A stretch of 11,702 nt of DNA from Frondihabitans sp. (GTDB lineage Bacteria > Actinomycetota > Actinomycetes > Actinomycetales > Microbacteriaceae): assembly GCA_025464735.1 (NCBI GenBank), contig JAODMX010000452.1, forward strand, positions 1 through 11,702, written 5' to 3'. Under the pieces are notes generated by a model. That model ran no database searches, had not been told where the DNA came from, and worked only from the letters and a program-made list of their open reading frames with translations. Below are positions 1-5,725 of the stretch, one piece after another (positions within the stretch are counted from its first letter, which is position 1; each line of letters starts with the position of its first letter). The position numbers and the translations under genes were made by a program.

Positions 1-26
1 CTGCTCTGCTCTGCTCTGCTCTGCTC
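1..26. repeat. CTGCT pentanucleotide tandem repeat (5 copies, cut by window edge)
   Basis: Five perfect head-to-tail copies of CTGCT plus one further base open the window. The array may continue to the left, so its true length is unknown. It lies downstream of the minus-strand gene that ends at 79 and is not inside a reading frame I can support. A 5-bp unit is a classic slippage substrate and would shift the frame if it sat within a gene beginning or ending left of the window. Confidence 0.85.
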
Positions 27-41
27 CGCGCCCGGGCGCGG
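26..41. terminator. 16-bp perfect GC palindrome, possible terminator of the AbiEi-like gene
   Basis: CCGCGCCCGGGCGCGG is self-complementary over all 16 bases and can fold into a stem of about six pairs with a four-base loop. It starts 38 bases past the stop codon of the minus-strand gene at 79-1029, the right place for a terminator. No T-run follows in the minus direction, so it would not be a canonical intrinsic terminator. It could equally serve a gene left of the window or be a protein-binding palindrome. Confidence 0.4.
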
Positions 42-78
42 GCCCCCGACGCACCTCCTTCCGGACTGGACCGGCGGG

Positions 79-1029
79 TCAATCGCGCCATTCTCGTCCG
101 GAACGGGGTGCGTCGGCCTGCGGCAGACCCGCACTCCGCAGGACCTCCTCCAGGCGGGATGGGTTGCGGGCCGTGGCGTACTTCCAACGGACGAGATTGC
201 GCACCTCGGGGAGAGCACTGACCGCATCGGACCGCTCCTTCTCCTGGAGCAGGGTGCGCTCGATGGACCTCCCCTGACGAAGAGCAGGATCCAGATACTT
301 CTGATCACCGTCGAACTCCCCCACAATTCCCTCGCTCTCCCACCAGAAGTCGACGTAAGCCGAGCGTCCGCCGGGCAGGCGAAAGCGTTTTTGCTGGAGG
401 GGGCGAGGAAACCCGAGCCGATGCATGGTGCCCTTGCTGATCGATTCGCCAGCCGATTCGGATCCTGCGCTCGCGAGATGCAGGGCCTCCCGGACCTCCC
501 GCACTCCCCGGGCACCGGGCCGCGCGGCAACCGCGATCTCGAGTTCGACCATCGAGAACAGGTTCGCGCGGAGGCCGTAGTCAAACGCGAGGAGTGCGGG
601 GAGGAACCCGCCGACCAGGCCCACGTCCACAGCTGTCCGTGCGGCCCCCGTGCAGAGGATCCCGCGGCGCAGGACGCATCCAGTGTCGACCGGCCCCGGA
701 TGGCGCGCCACGGTGGTGGTGCGTTTTCCCGTGGTTCGCGCCGGGTCAATGACGTGAATCTCAGCGGGCCAGCCGTCGAGGTCAGGGAAACCCCACAGAG
801 CCGCGGCGGACAGGTGGCTCACAATGATCGGCGTCCGGATGCGAGACACGAGGGCCGTCACGGCGGCGATGTGCCGCCAGCGTTTGTCGAGTCGTTCGTG
901 GTCGTCGGCCGCAAGGTAGACGCCGCGCCGAACGCGGACGAGGTCGCCCGCAGACTCGGCCCGGCGCACCCAGCGGTCGTCGCGCCCGTTGGCTACGAGG
1001 TCGGATATGAACAGGAAGCGACGCGGCAT
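79..1029 (-). CDS. AbiEi-like winged-helix protein with C-terminal DUF559/Vsr-type nuclease domain
   Basis: A 316-residue protein in two parts. The N-terminus (about residues 5-45) has the AbiEi-type winged-helix pattern, with the basic wing RVRRGVYLA, followed by the usual linker with SHLSAAALWG (71-80). The C-terminus (about 190-300) resembles DUF559/Vsr-like PD-(D/E)XK nuclease folds: E195, D227 in YVDFWW, then E238, D240 and K244 in GEFDGDQKY. In characterised type IV toxin-antitoxin systems AbiEi is the repressor/antitoxin of the AbiEii nucleotidyltransferase. No AbiEii gene lies beside this one, so antitoxin function is not shown; many actinobacteria carry such solo proteins. The start is the ATG at 1029, preceded by a run of G that is at best a weak ribosome-binding site. 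Family assignment is good, activity unknown. Confidence 0.8.
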   Translation of the reverse strand: MPRRFLFISDLVANGRDDRWVRRAESAGDLVRVRRGVYLAADDHERLDKRWRHIAAVTALVSRIRTPIIVSHLSAAALWGFPDLDGWPAEIHVIDPARTTGKRTTTVARHPGPVDTGCVLRRGILCTGAARTAVDVGLVGGFLPALLAFDYGLRANLFSMVELEIAVAARPGARGVREVREALHLASAGSESAGESISKGTMHRLGFPRPLQQKRFRLPGGRSAYVDFWWESEGIVGEFDGDQKYLDPALRQGRSIERTLLQEKERSDAVSALPEVRNLVRWKYATARNPSRLEEVLRSAGLPQADAPRSGREWRD

Positions 1030-1078
1030 CCCCCCAGGCTGGCGGCAAGCGTTTCGCCCCAGCCGCCCACTCCCGAAT

Positions 1079-1103
1079 CTGTGGAGAGCTCTCGCCCTGT
1101 GGA
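1079..1103. promoter_or_regulatory. CTGTGGA direct repeat with embedded palindrome upstream of the AbiEi-like gene
   Basis: CTGTGGA occurs at 1079-1085 and again at 1097-1103, 18 bp apart. The perfect palindrome GAGAGCTCTC (1084-1093) lies between them, and a CTCGC/GCGAG inverted pair (1091-1095, 1109-1113) surrounds the second copy. On the minus strand the repeats read TCCACAG and so resemble weak DnaA-type boxes. They sit 50-75 bases upstream of the start at 1029, so autoregulation by its winged helix is possible. No -10 box could be placed with confidence. Confidence 0.4.
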
Positions 1104-1191
1104 AAGTCGCGAGGCACCCCCGAGCGGACTAAACCAGCCACCGGATCCTGCGTGACATAGTCCGGACGGGGGTGCGCCGGCGGCGGGCTCG

Positions 1192-1197
1192 TAGAGT
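1192..1197 (+). promoter_or_regulatory. -10 box TAGAGT of the DeoR-type regulator gene (leaderless)
   Basis: TAGAGT is followed by six bases and then the GTG at 1204, so transcription would begin on or beside the start codon. The same hexamer with the same spacing precedes the methyltransferase gene at 10126. No clear -35 box is visible. Confidence 0.6.
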
Positions 1198-1203
1198 GAT
1201 GCT

Positions 1204-1959
1204 GTGAATGGGCGGCGGATGGAACTGCTTCGGCTCGTGCGAGACCGAGGGCGGCTCGAGGTCAGGTCCGCGGCGGCACTGCTCGGCGTGTCGCATGAGA
1301 CCGTGCGCCGCGACCTCCGAGGGCTCGAGAGCGATGGCCTGGTCCGCCGGAGTTACGGGGTTGCCTTCCCCGTCGAGAGCGGCGCCTTCGAGACAGCCCT
1401 GACGTACCGCGAGTCGAACAACGCGGAGGAGAAACAACGGATCGCGTCGGCCGCGGTCGAGCACCTCGGCGAAGCCCAAACACTGTTCCTCGACGAGGGC
1501 TACCAAACCCGGCTCGTGGCGGAGGCGTTGCCCGACGACCGGCCGTTCACCGTCGTGACCTCGTCGCTTCCGATCGCCACCCGTCTCTCGCACCGACCGA
1601 ACGTGCAGGTCCTGATCCTCGGAGGCCGAGTGCGCGGCACCACACTCGGCATCGTCGACCATTGGGCCGCCGACATGCTGGCGTCGTTCGTGATCGATCT
1701 GGCATTCATCGGCGCGAACGGGGTGTCGGAGGAGGCCGGGCTGACCACGCCGGATCCGGCGGTCGCCCTAGTGAAATCGGCTGCCGTTCGCGCCGCGCGG
1801 CATCGGATCTTCGTGGGGGCGCACCACAAGTTCGGAGTATCGACCTTCGTGCGCTTCGCCGCCCTCGCGGACTTCGACACGATGATCACCGGGATGGAGC
1901 TCTCGTCGTCCCATGCCAGCCGGTTCGTCGCGGCCGGAGCTGCCCTGATTCGCGTCTGA
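1204..1959 (+). CDS. DeoR/GlpR-family transcriptional regulator
   Basis: A 251-residue protein of typical DeoR length. The winged helix-turn-helix covers about residues 5-55; the recognition segment reads VSHETVRRDLRGLESDGLVRR, shown here in family terms as the DeoR signature (positions 29-49). The rest is the DeoR C-terminal sensor fold: TSSLPIATRL, a GGRVRGTTLG glycine stretch, FIGANG, and HKFG near the end. These proteins are usually sugar-phosphate-responsive repressors. The ligand-loop motif normally DxGTT is DEGYQT here, so the effector may be unusual. The GTG at 1204 is preferred because it gives the usual N-terminus (NGRRMELLRLV) and fits the -10 spacing; the internal ATG at 1219 is less likely. 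The polyol dehydrogenase gene begins 142 bases downstream and is its likeliest target. DeoR-type repressors control mannitol/arabitol dehydrogenases in corynebacteria. Confidence 0.9.
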   Translation: MNGRRMELLRLVRDRGRLEVRSAAALLGVSHETVRRDLRGLESDGLVRRSYGVAFPVESGAFETALTYRESNNAEEKQRIASAAVEHLGEAQTLFLDEGYQTRLVAEALPDDRPFTVVTSSLPIATRLSHRPNVQVLILGGRVRGTTLGIVDHWAADMLASFVIDLAFIGANGVSEEAGLTTPDPAVALVKSAAVRAARHRIFVGAHHKFGVSTFVRFAALADFDTMITGMELSSSHASRFVAAGAALIRV

Positions 1960-1967
1960 CCACTCTC

Positions 1968-2007
1968 AAACGGTCACACATCGGTCAGGATGTGAACTGA
2001 AACGGTC
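1968..2007 (+). promoter_or_regulatory. Candidate operator: phased CGGTC repeats around an inverted repeat
   Basis: CGGTC occurs at 1971-1975, 1982-1986 and 2003-2007, that is, at intervals of 11 and 21 bp, about one and two turns of helix. The outer two belong to the longer direct repeat AAACGGTC (1968-1975, 2000-2007). Between them lies the inverted repeat CACATC-N6-GATGTG (1977-1994). The array sits between the regulator stop and the dehydrogenase start, as expected of an operator for the DeoR-type protein. The inverted repeat alone could also act as a weak terminator for the regulator gene, but no T-run follows it. The exact promoter of the dehydrogenase could not be placed. Confidence 0.5.
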
Positions 2008-2090
2008 TTGGCGTGTCCGTTACGGGCTGCAAGAGTCGAGACAGCGCCACGAGACAGCACCGAGAGACCGTGCTGAATGGCGCATCGACG

Positions 2091-2096
2091 AAGGAG
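2091..2096 (+). promoter_or_regulatory. Ribosome-binding site AAGGAG of the polyol dehydrogenase gene
   Basis: AAGGAG ends five bases before the GTG at 2102. It is a near-perfect Shine-Dalgarno site and decides this GTG as the start. It shows that this gene has a true 5' leader, unlike most of its neighbours. Confidence 0.8.
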
Positions 2097-2101
2097 ACGC
2101 C

Positions 2102-3577
2102 GTGACGCACAGTGAAGTGCACCAGAAGCCCGCCGAGCAGACCACTGTTCCTGGGCCGACCTACGATCGCACCGCCCTCTCGACCGGCATCGTGCACTTC
2201 GGGCTCGGCAACTTCCACCGGGCCCACCAGGCGATGTTCCTCGACCGGCTGATGCGCGAGGGGAAGGCTCTCGACTGGGCGATCTGCGGCGTCGGCGTGA
2301 TGCCGGTCGACCAGAAGATGCGCGACGTCCTCCGGCAGCAGGACGAGCTCTACACGCTGGTGCTCAAGCACCCTGACGGCACGCTCGAGCCTCGAGTGAT
2401 CGGATCGATCCGCGAGTATCTCTACGCGCCGGACGACCCCGAGGCCGTTCTCGCCAAATTGGCCGACCCCGCGACCCGGATCGTCGAGCTGACCGTCACC
2501 GAAGGCGGCTACAACATCGACCGTGTCACCGGCGACTTCGACCTGACCGCCCCGGCGATCGTGCACGACCTCGAAGACAGCGCCGTGCCGACGACCGTGT
2601 TCGGCCTCGTTGTCGAGGGGCTTCGCCTAAGGCGCGATGCGGGCGTGACCCCGTTCACGGTGATGTCATGCGACAACATCCAGGGCAACGGGCACGTCGC
2701 GCGCCAGACGTTCGGGGCGTTCGCGAGGGCCAAGGATCCTGCGCTCGCCGAATGGATCGACGCCCACGTGCATTTTCCCAACTCGATGGTCGACCGGATC
2801 ACCCCGGTCACCACCGACGCCGATCGTGTCCTTGTCGCGGAGAGGTTCGGCATCGACGACGAGTGGCCCGTGATGGCGGAGCCGTTCGTGCAGTGGGTGC
2901 TCGAGGACTCCTTCACACTCGGCCGCCCACCCTACGAAGACGTTGGCGTGCAGGTCGTCGACGACGTGATGCCGTACGAACTGATGAAGCTACGGCTGCT
3001 CAATGCGAGCCACCAGGCGCTCACCTACTTCGGCTACCTCTCGGGGCACCGCTACGCGCACGAGGCGGCAACCGACCCGCTCATCGTGGAGCTCCTGAAG
3101 CGCTACATGGACGAGGAGGCGACGCCCACCCTCAGCCCCGTGCCCGGCATCGACCTCACCGCGTACAAGGCCGAGCTGCTGGTGCGGTTCGCCAACCCGG
3201 AGATCCGCGACACGCTCGCGCGGCTGTGTCAGGACTCGAGCGATCGGATCCCGAAGTGGCTGCTTCCCGTGGTCGAGTGGAACCTGGCGAACGAGGGGCA
3301 GGTCACTCTCTCGGCGGCCGTCGTCGCGAGCTGGGCGCGCTACGCCGAGGGGGTTGACGAGGAAGGCGAACCCATCAGCGTCGTGGACGGTCTCGCTGAC
3401 ACCCTTGTGCCGCTTGCGCAGACCTACGAGGAGAACCACCTCGGATTCATCGAGAACGAGCGGGTGTTCGGCTCGCTCGCGAGCGAGGAGCGCTTCGCCC
3501 GGGCCTACCTCGCCACGCAGGAGGCCCTCCACGACGCCGGCGCTCAGGCGGCGCTGCGGGAGACGCTCGCCCGGTGA
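2102..3577 (+). CDS. Mannitol 2-dehydrogenase-like polyol dehydrogenase
   Basis: A 491-residue member of the polyol-specific long-chain dehydrogenase family, very close in length to mannitol 2-dehydrogenase (about 493). It would oxidise D-mannitol, or a related polyol such as arabitol, to the ketose with NAD+ in the cytosol. The N-terminal Rossmann region carries GLGNFHRAHQ (34-43); further marks are TVTEGGY (131-137), SCDNIQGNG (189-197) and FPNSMVDRITP (225-235). The catalytic set is K296, N301 and H304 in MKLRLLNASH, matching Lys295/Asn300/His303 of the Pseudomonas fluorescens enzyme with an offset of one. Fructuronate/tagaturonate reductases belong to the same family, so the substrate is not certain. 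The adjacent DeoR-type regulator suggests substrate-induced control. No transporter or sugar kinase lies beside it, so uptake must be encoded elsewhere. Confidence 0.92.
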   Translation: MTHSEVHQKPAEQTTVPGPTYDRTALSTGIVHFGLGNFHRAHQAMFLDRLMREGKALDWAICGVGVMPVDQKMRDVLRQQDELYTLVLKHPDGTLEPRVIGSIREYLYAPDDPEAVLAKLADPATRIVELTVTEGGYNIDRVTGDFDLTAPAIVHDLEDSAVPTTVFGLVVEGLRLRRDAGVTPFTVMSCDNIQGNGHVARQTFGAFARAKDPALAEWIDAHVHFPNSMVDRITPVTTDADRVLVAERFGIDDEWPVMAEPFVQWVLEDSFTLGRPPYEDVGVQVVDDVMPYELMKLRLLNASHQALTYFGYLSGHRYAHEAATDPLIVELLKRYMDEEATPTLSPVPGIDLTAYKAELLVRFANPEIRDTLARLCQDSSDRIPKWLLPVVEWNLANEGQVTLSAAVVASWARYAEGVDEEGEPISVVDGLADTLVPLAQTYEENHLGFIENERVFGSLASEERFARAYLATQEALHDAGAQAALRETLAR

Positions 3578-3603
3578 GGCGGCGTGGCGCCAGCGCCGTC
3601 GCC
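3578..3603. terminator. GC-rich hairpin between convergent genes
   Basis: GGCGGCG (3578-3584) pairs with CGTCGCC (3597-3603) over seven pairs, including one G-U, and the loop holds the palindrome TGGCGCCA. It fills the 30-base gap between the dehydrogenase stop and the stop of the convergent lipoprotein gene, where a two-way terminator is expected. There is no T-run in either direction. Confidence 0.4.
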
Positions 3604-3607
3604 GTGG

Positions 3608-4093
3608 TCAGGAGCAGTAGGTGCCGATCTTGGTGATGTCTCCCTGGAGCGTCTGCACACCCTTGGCAACGGCCGCGGCACCCGTGACCGGGTGGGCGAC
3701 GGCGTTCTGCGCCTCGGCGACGAGCGTCGCGAGGTGGGCCTCCGCCTGCTTCGCGAGCGCCTGAGCGCCGGGATCGGTGATCGTCGCGACGCCTGCCGTG
3801 AACTGGCCGGCAGCCTTGCTGAGCGCCGTCGCGGCCGATTGCGGATCCTTCGCGAACTCCGAGTAGGCGGTCTGAGCGTTCGTACCAAGGTCTTGGAGCG
3901 ACGAGCCGAGGAGGGTGCACGCCGCCTTCTTGGCTGCTGACGACGTCGCCGGGCTCGTCGGTACGGCGACGGCCGACGCCTTCGGAGAAGCGGTCGTCCC
4001 GGTCAGCGACGAGCATCCGGAAGCCACGACGAGGAGCGTCGCCGCGAGGGCTGTGACGGGAACGACGGTACGGAGGGCTCGCGTGAAGGTCAT
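3608..4093 (-). CDS. Predicted secreted lipoprotein, function unknown
   Basis: A 161-residue protein starting MTFTRALRTV. It has a basic N-region, a hydrophobic core (about residues 9-24) and a lipobox ending ASGC with the lipidated cysteine at 27, so it should be anchored on the outer face of the membrane. A Ser/Thr/Ala/Pro linker follows (28-55), then a helical domain rich in Ala and Gln (about 56-155). Two more cysteines, C59 and C160, flank this domain and could form a disulphide closing it. The ATG at 4093 is preferred over an in-frame TTG at 4102, because TACGAT stands eight bases before the ATG and the TTG overlaps that box. I recognise no catalytic family. It is divergent from the patatin-like gene and the two may share regulation. 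Confidence 0.8.
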   Translation of the reverse strand: MTFTRALRTVVPVTALAATLLVVASGCSSLTGTTASPKASAVAVPTSPATSSAAKKAACTLLGSSLQDLGTNAQTAYSEFAKDPQSAATALSKAAGQFTAGVATITDPGAQALAKQAEAHLATLVAEAQNAVAHPVTGAAAVAKGVQTLQGDITKIGTYCS

Positions 4094-4101
4094 GGTGCCC
4101 A

Positions 4102-4107
4102 ATCGTA
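4102..4107 (-). promoter_or_regulatory. -10 box TACGAT of the lipoprotein gene
   Basis: Read on the minus strand, TACGAT is followed by eight bases and then the ATG at 4093. Transcription would start at or within about one base of the start codon, and no Shine-Dalgarno sequence could fit. Confidence 0.55.
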
Positions 4108-4176
4108 TGGGCCCACCTGGGAGGAGACCCCGCAGAAGCCCGGTGCCGCCTCCACGTGGTGTTCATCGAGACGCAA

Positions 4177-4182
4177 TAGTGT
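4177..4182 (+). promoter_or_regulatory. -10 box TAGTGT of the patatin-like gene
   Basis: TAGTGT is followed by seven bases and the ATG at 4190, predicting a leaderless transcript. No purine-rich ribosome-binding site precedes the ATG. The -35 region is not recognisable. Confidence 0.5.
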
Positions 4183-4189
4183 CGGATCC

Positions 4190-5086
4190 ATGTCGATCGA
4201 TCATCCTCAGGCCTCTCGTCGTGCTCTGGTCTTGGGAGGCGGTGGCGTCGCCGGCATCGCGTGGCACGTCGGCATGCTGGCGGAATTCCTCGAGCAGGGC
4301 ATCGAGCTGGGTGCCGCTGACCTTGTGATCGGGACCAGCGCCGGATCCGTGGCGGCCAGTGCCCTCCGATTCGACCAGATCGCGTCGGCGTACGAGATCC
4401 AGGTCTCGCCCGAGGCGCCCGATCTCCCCGCGAGCGGGGCCTCTGCGCCGGCGCTCGACATGACGACGTTCCGGGAGCGCATCGCGGCCCTCCTAGAGGG
4501 TGCGGAAGACGCGCAGGATGCCCGCGCGCGCCTCGGCGCAGCCGCGGTCGCCGCTGCGGGTGAGTCCGGCGAGTCGGGTGACTCGGTCCTCGTCCCGATG
4601 ATCGAAGCCCAGTTCCCGGCCGAGGCCGGCTGGCCGGCGGCGCCCCTGGGTGTGACCGTCGTCGACGCGATCACGGGCGAGTTCCGCGTCCTCGACGCGT
4701 CGTCGGGGGTGCCGCTCCCCCGCGCGGTCGCGGCTAGCTGCTCGGTCCCGCTGGTCTTCCCACCGGTCGACATCGAGGGGCGCCCCCACATCGACGGTGG
4801 CATGCGTTCGGCTACCAACACCGATGTGACCGAGGGCTACGACACGGTGCTCGTCTTGGCGTGTGGCCCCGAAGACCCCGCGAGCCCCCTCGGTCCTCAG
4901 CTCGACGAGGCGGTCGAAACGCTACGCGCGAACGGGTCGTCGGTGCTCGTTCTCACGGCCGACGCGGACGCGCTCGAGGCGTTCGGTACCAACTCGATGG
5001 CTGCGACGTCCCGGATCCCTTCGGCCCACGCCGGGCGCAGGCAGGCTCACGAGGTCGCCGCCTCGGTGCGCGAGTTCTGGGGCTGA
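4190..5086 (+). CDS. Patatin-like phospholipase family protein
   Basis: A 298-residue patatin-fold serine hydrolase, probably acting on phospholipids or other acyl esters. The glycine-rich oxyanion loop GGGGVAG is at 16-22, the nucleophile elbow GTSAG at 48-52 (Ser50), and the dyad aspartate at 202 in HIDGGMRS, so the Ser-Asp dyad is complete. There is no signal peptide or clear membrane segment, so it should be cytosolic or peripheral. A short Gly-Glu-Ser-rich repeat (about residues 124-132) probably forms a disordered loop, and the region between the dyad residues is alanine-rich. A small unknown gene follows after four bases, so the two are almost certainly co-transcribed. The bacterial substrate cannot be read from sequence. 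Confidence 0.9.
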   Translation: MSIDHPQASRRALVLGGGGVAGIAWHVGMLAEFLEQGIELGAADLVIGTSAGSVAASALRFDQIASAYEIQVSPEAPDLPASGASAPALDMTTFRERIAALLEGAEDAQDARARLGAAAVAAAGESGESGDSVLVPMIEAQFPAEAGWPAAPLGVTVVDAITGEFRVLDASSGVPLPRAVAASCSVPLVFPPVDIEGRPHIDGGMRSATNTDVTEGYDTVLVLACGPEDPASPLGPQLDEAVETLRANGSSVLVLTADADALEAFGTNSMAATSRIPSAHAGRRQAHEVAASVREFWG

Positions 5087-5090
5087 TCGG

Positions 5091-5612
5091 GTGGTCGACG
5101 AGCCCGGCGAAGCAGCAGCAGCAGCCTCTGCGTTGCAGGAGCTTCTCGCGTCGACGGTGCGCAGCCTCAGTGCGAGCAACGCGCGCGACGAGGCCCTCGC
5201 CGTCGTCAAAGAACCGCACGGCATCGGCCCGCTGCGAACGTCGCTGCGCATGGCCCCCGTCGGTCGAGCGTGGCGCCTCGGCGTGCTTCTGCTCACTCGC
5301 GACGGCACCCTCTACGCCACCGGCAAGATCACGCGCGCAATCGAGCCCGGCCGGCCGCAGGCACTGTCACTGTCGGTCGAGCAGCGGCGGACCGACCGCA
5401 TGGCGGCGAGCCGTGGCCGCTTCGCGCTCGGCGAGGTCGTCAACTACGAATACACCCCGATCGCGCAGGATCCAGAGAGCCTGGCGCGCGGGTCCGGGCC
5501 TCTCACCCTCGAGGGTGCTTCCGTGTTCGTGCGCTGGGGCTCTGCCCTCGGCGAGCGTCGGCCGTTACCCGCGTATCTCGCTGACCGCGCTGAGATGCTG
5601 CGCGAGAGCTGA
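5091..5612 (+). CDS. Conserved-looking small protein of unknown function
   Basis: A 173-residue protein starting at the GTG at 5091, four bases after the lipase stop; the frame is open further upstream, but that part overlaps the lipase gene. An acidic, Ala-rich helix (about 1-40) precedes a basic beta-rich domain with GPLRTSLRMAPVGRAWRLGV (46-65), LLTRDGTLYATGKITRA (67-83) and GRFALGEVVNYEY (109-121). There is no signal peptide, membrane segment or known catalytic motif. I faintly recall that relatives in Microbacteriaceae are sometimes auto-labelled glutaminase; nothing here supports that activity, so I do not adopt it. No good ribosome-binding site is present, so translation is probably coupled to the lipase. 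It may be a partner or regulator of the lipase. Confidence 0.75.
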   Translation: MVDEPGEAAAAASALQELLASTVRSLSASNARDEALAVVKEPHGIGPLRTSLRMAPVGRAWRLGVLLLTRDGTLYATGKITRAIEPGRPQALSLSVEQRRTDRMAASRGRFALGEVVNYEYTPIAQDPESLARGSGPLTLEGASVFVRWGSALGERRPLPAYLADRAEMLRES

Positions 5613-5641
5613 GCCGTGATTCGACAGCTGGACCCGCTCAG

Positions 5642-5674
5642 GCACGTGGGTGTTAGCTTTCGAGCATCACGTGC
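5642..5674 (+). promoter_or_regulatory. Candidate promoter/operator of the formate dehydrogenase-cyanase operon
   Basis: GCACGTG (5642-5648) and CACGTGC (5668-5674) form 7-bp inverted arms 19 bp apart, each containing the palindrome CACGTG. The spacer holds TAGCTT (5654-5659), the same hexamer used as the probable -10 box of the polymerase gene at 8433. If it is a -10, the transcript would begin near 5666, just before the second arm, with a 60-base leader. A regulator bound to both arms would bracket the promoter. The structure could instead be a hairpin ending the upstream transcript at 5612. Confidence 0.4.
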
Positions 5675-5725
5675 GGCTGCTGTATCGATTGCGGCGTCGC
5701 TGATCAAAGACGATGGAGTGGAACG

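Noticed and set aside
1079..1103. A replication origin or DnaA-box cluster from the TCCACAG-like repeats
   Set aside because: Only two imperfect boxes are present, with no AT-rich region and no dnaA, dnaN or parAB genes nearby.
391..1155. A 254-codon plus-strand frame over the AbiEi-like gene
   Set aside because: It is the shadow of the minus-strand gene, shows no domain, and runs on through the intergenic repeats.
3447..4166. A 239-codon minus-strand frame overlapping the lipoprotein gene in another frame
   Set aside because: The lipoprotein frame has a signal peptide, lipobox and well-placed -10 box. This one is Arg/His/Pro-rich shadow sequence that overlaps the polyol dehydrogenase.
4863..5090. 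Upstream extension of the unknown 173-residue protein
   Set aside because: It lies wholly inside the lipase gene in a different frame and is Arg/Pro/Ser-rich. The GTG at 5091 directly after the lipase stop is the natural start.
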